From: Streptomyces sp. NBC_01750
GTDB taxonomy: Bacteria > Actinomycetota > Actinomycetes > Streptomycetales > Streptomycetaceae
Assembly (NCBI RefSeq): GCF_035918095.1
Contig: NZ_CP109137.1
Location: forward strand, 1,862,001 to 1,926,000
DNA: 64,000 nt
Direction of reading: 5' to 3'
A program made the position numbers and the translations under genes. Positions 62,596 through 64,000 of this stretch are shown one piece after another; within the stretch, counting starts at the first letter, position 1, and every line of letters begins with the position of its first letter. The notes beneath the pieces are model-generated. The model saw only the letters and a list, made by a program, of their open reading frames with translations. It did no database searches and was not told where the DNA came from.

Positions 62596-63474
62596 TCACC
62601 GGTGCGCGATGACAGCGACGGGCGCGGCCGAGTGATGCAGGACGGCATGGGTGACCGGGCCGATATGCGCTGCGAGCGGCGCGTCTTGGATACGCCGACC
62701 GATGACCATGAGCTCGGCGTCTGCCGACTCGTACACCAGCTGCCGAGAGGCCCCGCCGAACAGTGCTTGCTCCACGACGTTCACGGATGGGAACTTCTGT
62801 CGCCATGGCATCAGCATGTCGCTCAGCGCCTGTGCGATCTCCTCTCCGGCGTCGACAGCTGCGTAGTCTGTGTAGACCGGCCGCATCGTCCAGCCGTGCA
62901 CTACTCGAAGACTGGCGGCCCGCCTGGCTGCCGCATCGAAGGCGAAGGCTATGACCGCGTCGCAGTCCTGGCGGATGTCGACCCCGAGGACGACGTCACG
63001 GTACTCGCCCGACGCTTCGGCCGGTGCGGAGTCCGAGGGCGCGCCTGCTCGCCCCTTTGCCGCCCGTACGAGTACGACCGGCTGCTCGGTGGCGCTCACC
63101 GTGGCCAGACCGACCGAACCGAGGAGGAAGCCCGCGACGCTACCCAGCCCTCGCGAACCGAGTACGAGCACATCTGCTTCGCTGGCGGCGGTCGCCAGAC
63201 CGGCTGATGACTGCTGCCCCGCGAAGTGCCGAATGGTGACCTCCAGCTGCGGGTGGCGTTGCCGCACATCGGCGGCGGCCCTCTCCAGCATCTCCTCGGC
63301 CCAGGTGCGCCGCATCTCAGGGGTGATGGCGGGCCGGGTCAGTGCCGAAGGCCCTTCCTCTACGTGAACGAGGTGCAGCTGCACCCTGCGCAGCAGCGCC
63401 TCTCGCGCAGCCCACTCGGCGGCGGCGAGGCTTTCCGGTGTGCCGTCCAGACCGACGGCGACATTGCGCGTCAT
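62596..63474 (-). CDS. tandem-domain universal stress protein
   Basis: A 292-residue protein of two UspA domains. Domain 1: NVAVGLDGTPESLAAAEWA to GSRGLGSVAGFLLGSVG. Domain 2: DVVLGVDIRQDCDAVIAFAF to IGRRIQDAPLAAHIGPVTHA. Domain 1 keeps the ATP-binding G-x2-G-x9-G-S/T motif in recognisable form (GSRGLG, then GS and the S/T region). ATG start after GAAGAGG. A second Usp gene is divergent from it. In actinomycetes such tandem Usps belong to hypoxia and dormancy responses. Confidence 0.93.
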   Translation of the reverse strand: MTRNVAVGLDGTPESLAAAEWAAREALLRRVQLHLVHVEEGPSALTRPAITPEMRRTWAEEMLERAAADVRQRHPQLEVTIRHFAGQQSSAGLATAASEADVLVLGSRGLGSVAGFLLGSVGLATVSATEQPVVLVRAAKGRAGAPSDSAPAEASGEYRDVVLGVDIRQDCDAVIAFAFDAAARRAASLRVVHGWTMRPVYTDYAAVDAGEEIAQALSDMLMPWRQKFPSVNVVEQALFGGASRQLVYESADAELMVIGRRIQDAPLAAHIGPVTHAVLHHSAAPVAVIAHR

Positions 63475-63920
63475 GATGAGAACCTCTTCCGGTTGGATGT
63501 CCGCCATGCGGGATGTGTCTCCGCGCGGTGCCCTATGGCCGCGCTTCCAGGGTCACTGACCGTCGGCCCTGGCACGAGAGGCCAAGGGGCCCTGGCCGGG
63601 TCGAACGGCCCCAGTGACGCTCGAGTCAGCCAGCCCGACAGCGGCGCGTCGAGCACCGCATCCGCTCTTACCGGGTTGTACGCCGACACAGCCGTTGTCA
63701 TGACCGTCAGCTGGTGCCAGCCGTGGTGGCCTCGTTGCCGAACGGTTTGGTACCGCTCGCCGTCCAGACAGGTCCGGTCGGCCCTGGCGTCGCGTGGGCG
63801 GGGCGGGAAGGCTGGTATAGGAGCGCCAGCATTGCGACGACGTTGGCCGTCCGGGGACCGGCCTGCGACGCGCGGACGCCGTTGGCGCCGGTGACACCCC
63901 CATCGAAAGGGGAAGACGAC
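63475..63920. other. 446-base gap between divergent universal stress protein genes
   Basis: No gene was found. GC-rich with several short inverted pieces, such as GGCCAAGGGGCCCTGGCC near 63581. CGGGGACCGGCC near 63855 faintly recalls OsdR/DosR boxes but does not match well. Both Usp promoters should lie here. Confidence 0.4.
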
Positions 63921-64000
63921 ATGAATCGGCCCGTCGTAGCAGCAATCGATGGTTCGCCGGCCAGCCTGGCGGCGGCGGACTGGGCGGCGAGGCAAGCTTT
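63921..64000 (+). CDS. universal stress protein, N-terminal part
   Basis: Only the first 26 residues are in the window: MNRPVVAAIDGSPASLAAAD and on. This is the beta-1/Walker-like start of a UspA domain. GAAAGGGGAAG precedes the ATG. It is divergent from the tandem Usp gene. Confidence 0.88.
   Translation, partial: MNRPVVAAIDGSPASLAAADWAARQA

Noticed and set aside
63475..63920. OsdR/DosR box for the universal stress genes
   Set aside because: Only partial GGGGACC-type matches were seen, too weak to claim in GC-rich DNA.

Overview
The window is from a high-GC actinomycete and almost certainly a Streptomyces chromosome. Almost every third codon position is G or C. GTG and TTG starts occur next to purine-rich Shine-Dalgarno sequences. 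The content is typical of the genus: a GlxA-type regulator, a CitMHS transporter, a DUF5925 ATPase, a lone ISP-type domain protein, an LAxTG-anchored LPMO, and SoxR with the streptomycete N-terminus. No rRNA, tRNA, CRISPR array or complete insertion sequence was seen, and there is no secondary-metabolite cluster.

Layout. 0-5.6 kb: the end of a hydrolase gene, a secreted penicillin-acylase-type Ntn hydrolase, a zinc-ribbon protein and an Rnl5-type RNA ligase. 5.7-18.7 kb: regulators (SoxR, two TetR, one ArsR-like) set among acyl-CoA and aldehyde metabolism genes (MaoC hydratase, acyl-CoA dehydrogenase, alcohol and aldehyde dehydrogenases), transporters (EamA, two MFS) and an MsiK-like ABC ATPase. 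Two shared operator sequences suggest two small TetR regulons here. 18.7-29.3 kb: a CitMHS citrate transporter, a molybdopterin oxidoreductase, an AhpD-like protein, homogentisate dioxygenase between a TetR and a GntR gene, a lone ISP-type specificity-domain protein and a CoA transferase. 29.5-36 kb: a tightly packed run of DUF4331 protein, TPR membrane protein, His-rich NicO-type metal transporter and Ser/Thr kinase. 36-41.6 kb: an SGNH esterase, a translationally coupled glycosyltransferase/glycosyltransferase/polysaccharide deacetylase operon, and an AAA ATPase. 41.8-48.7 kb: assorted regulators and enzymes. 48.8-50.2 kb is a scar zone with a broken IS630-type transposase and a GNAT fragment. 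51.2-53.2 kb: a cell-wall-anchored AA10 LPMO facing a secreted esterase.

53.3-62.3 kb is the most unusual part. Two error-prone translesion cassettes (dnaE2 followed by an overlapping imuB-like gene) point away from each other. The minus-strand dnaE2 has lost its 5' half and carries a frameshift, while its imuB-like gene is intact. The plus-strand cassette is complete and has a LexA-box-like palindrome just upstream. Between them lies about 2 kb of debris: a 3'-truncated dihydrofolate-reductase-family gene run into plasmid-like genes on the other strand. The plus cassette ends directly against a fragment of a GH65 phosphorylase, followed by divergent universal stress protein genes. The simplest reading is that an incoming mutagenesis cassette landed beside, and now replaces, a decayed resident one.

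All calls rest on reading translated sequence and motifs. No database search, alignment or structure prediction was run.
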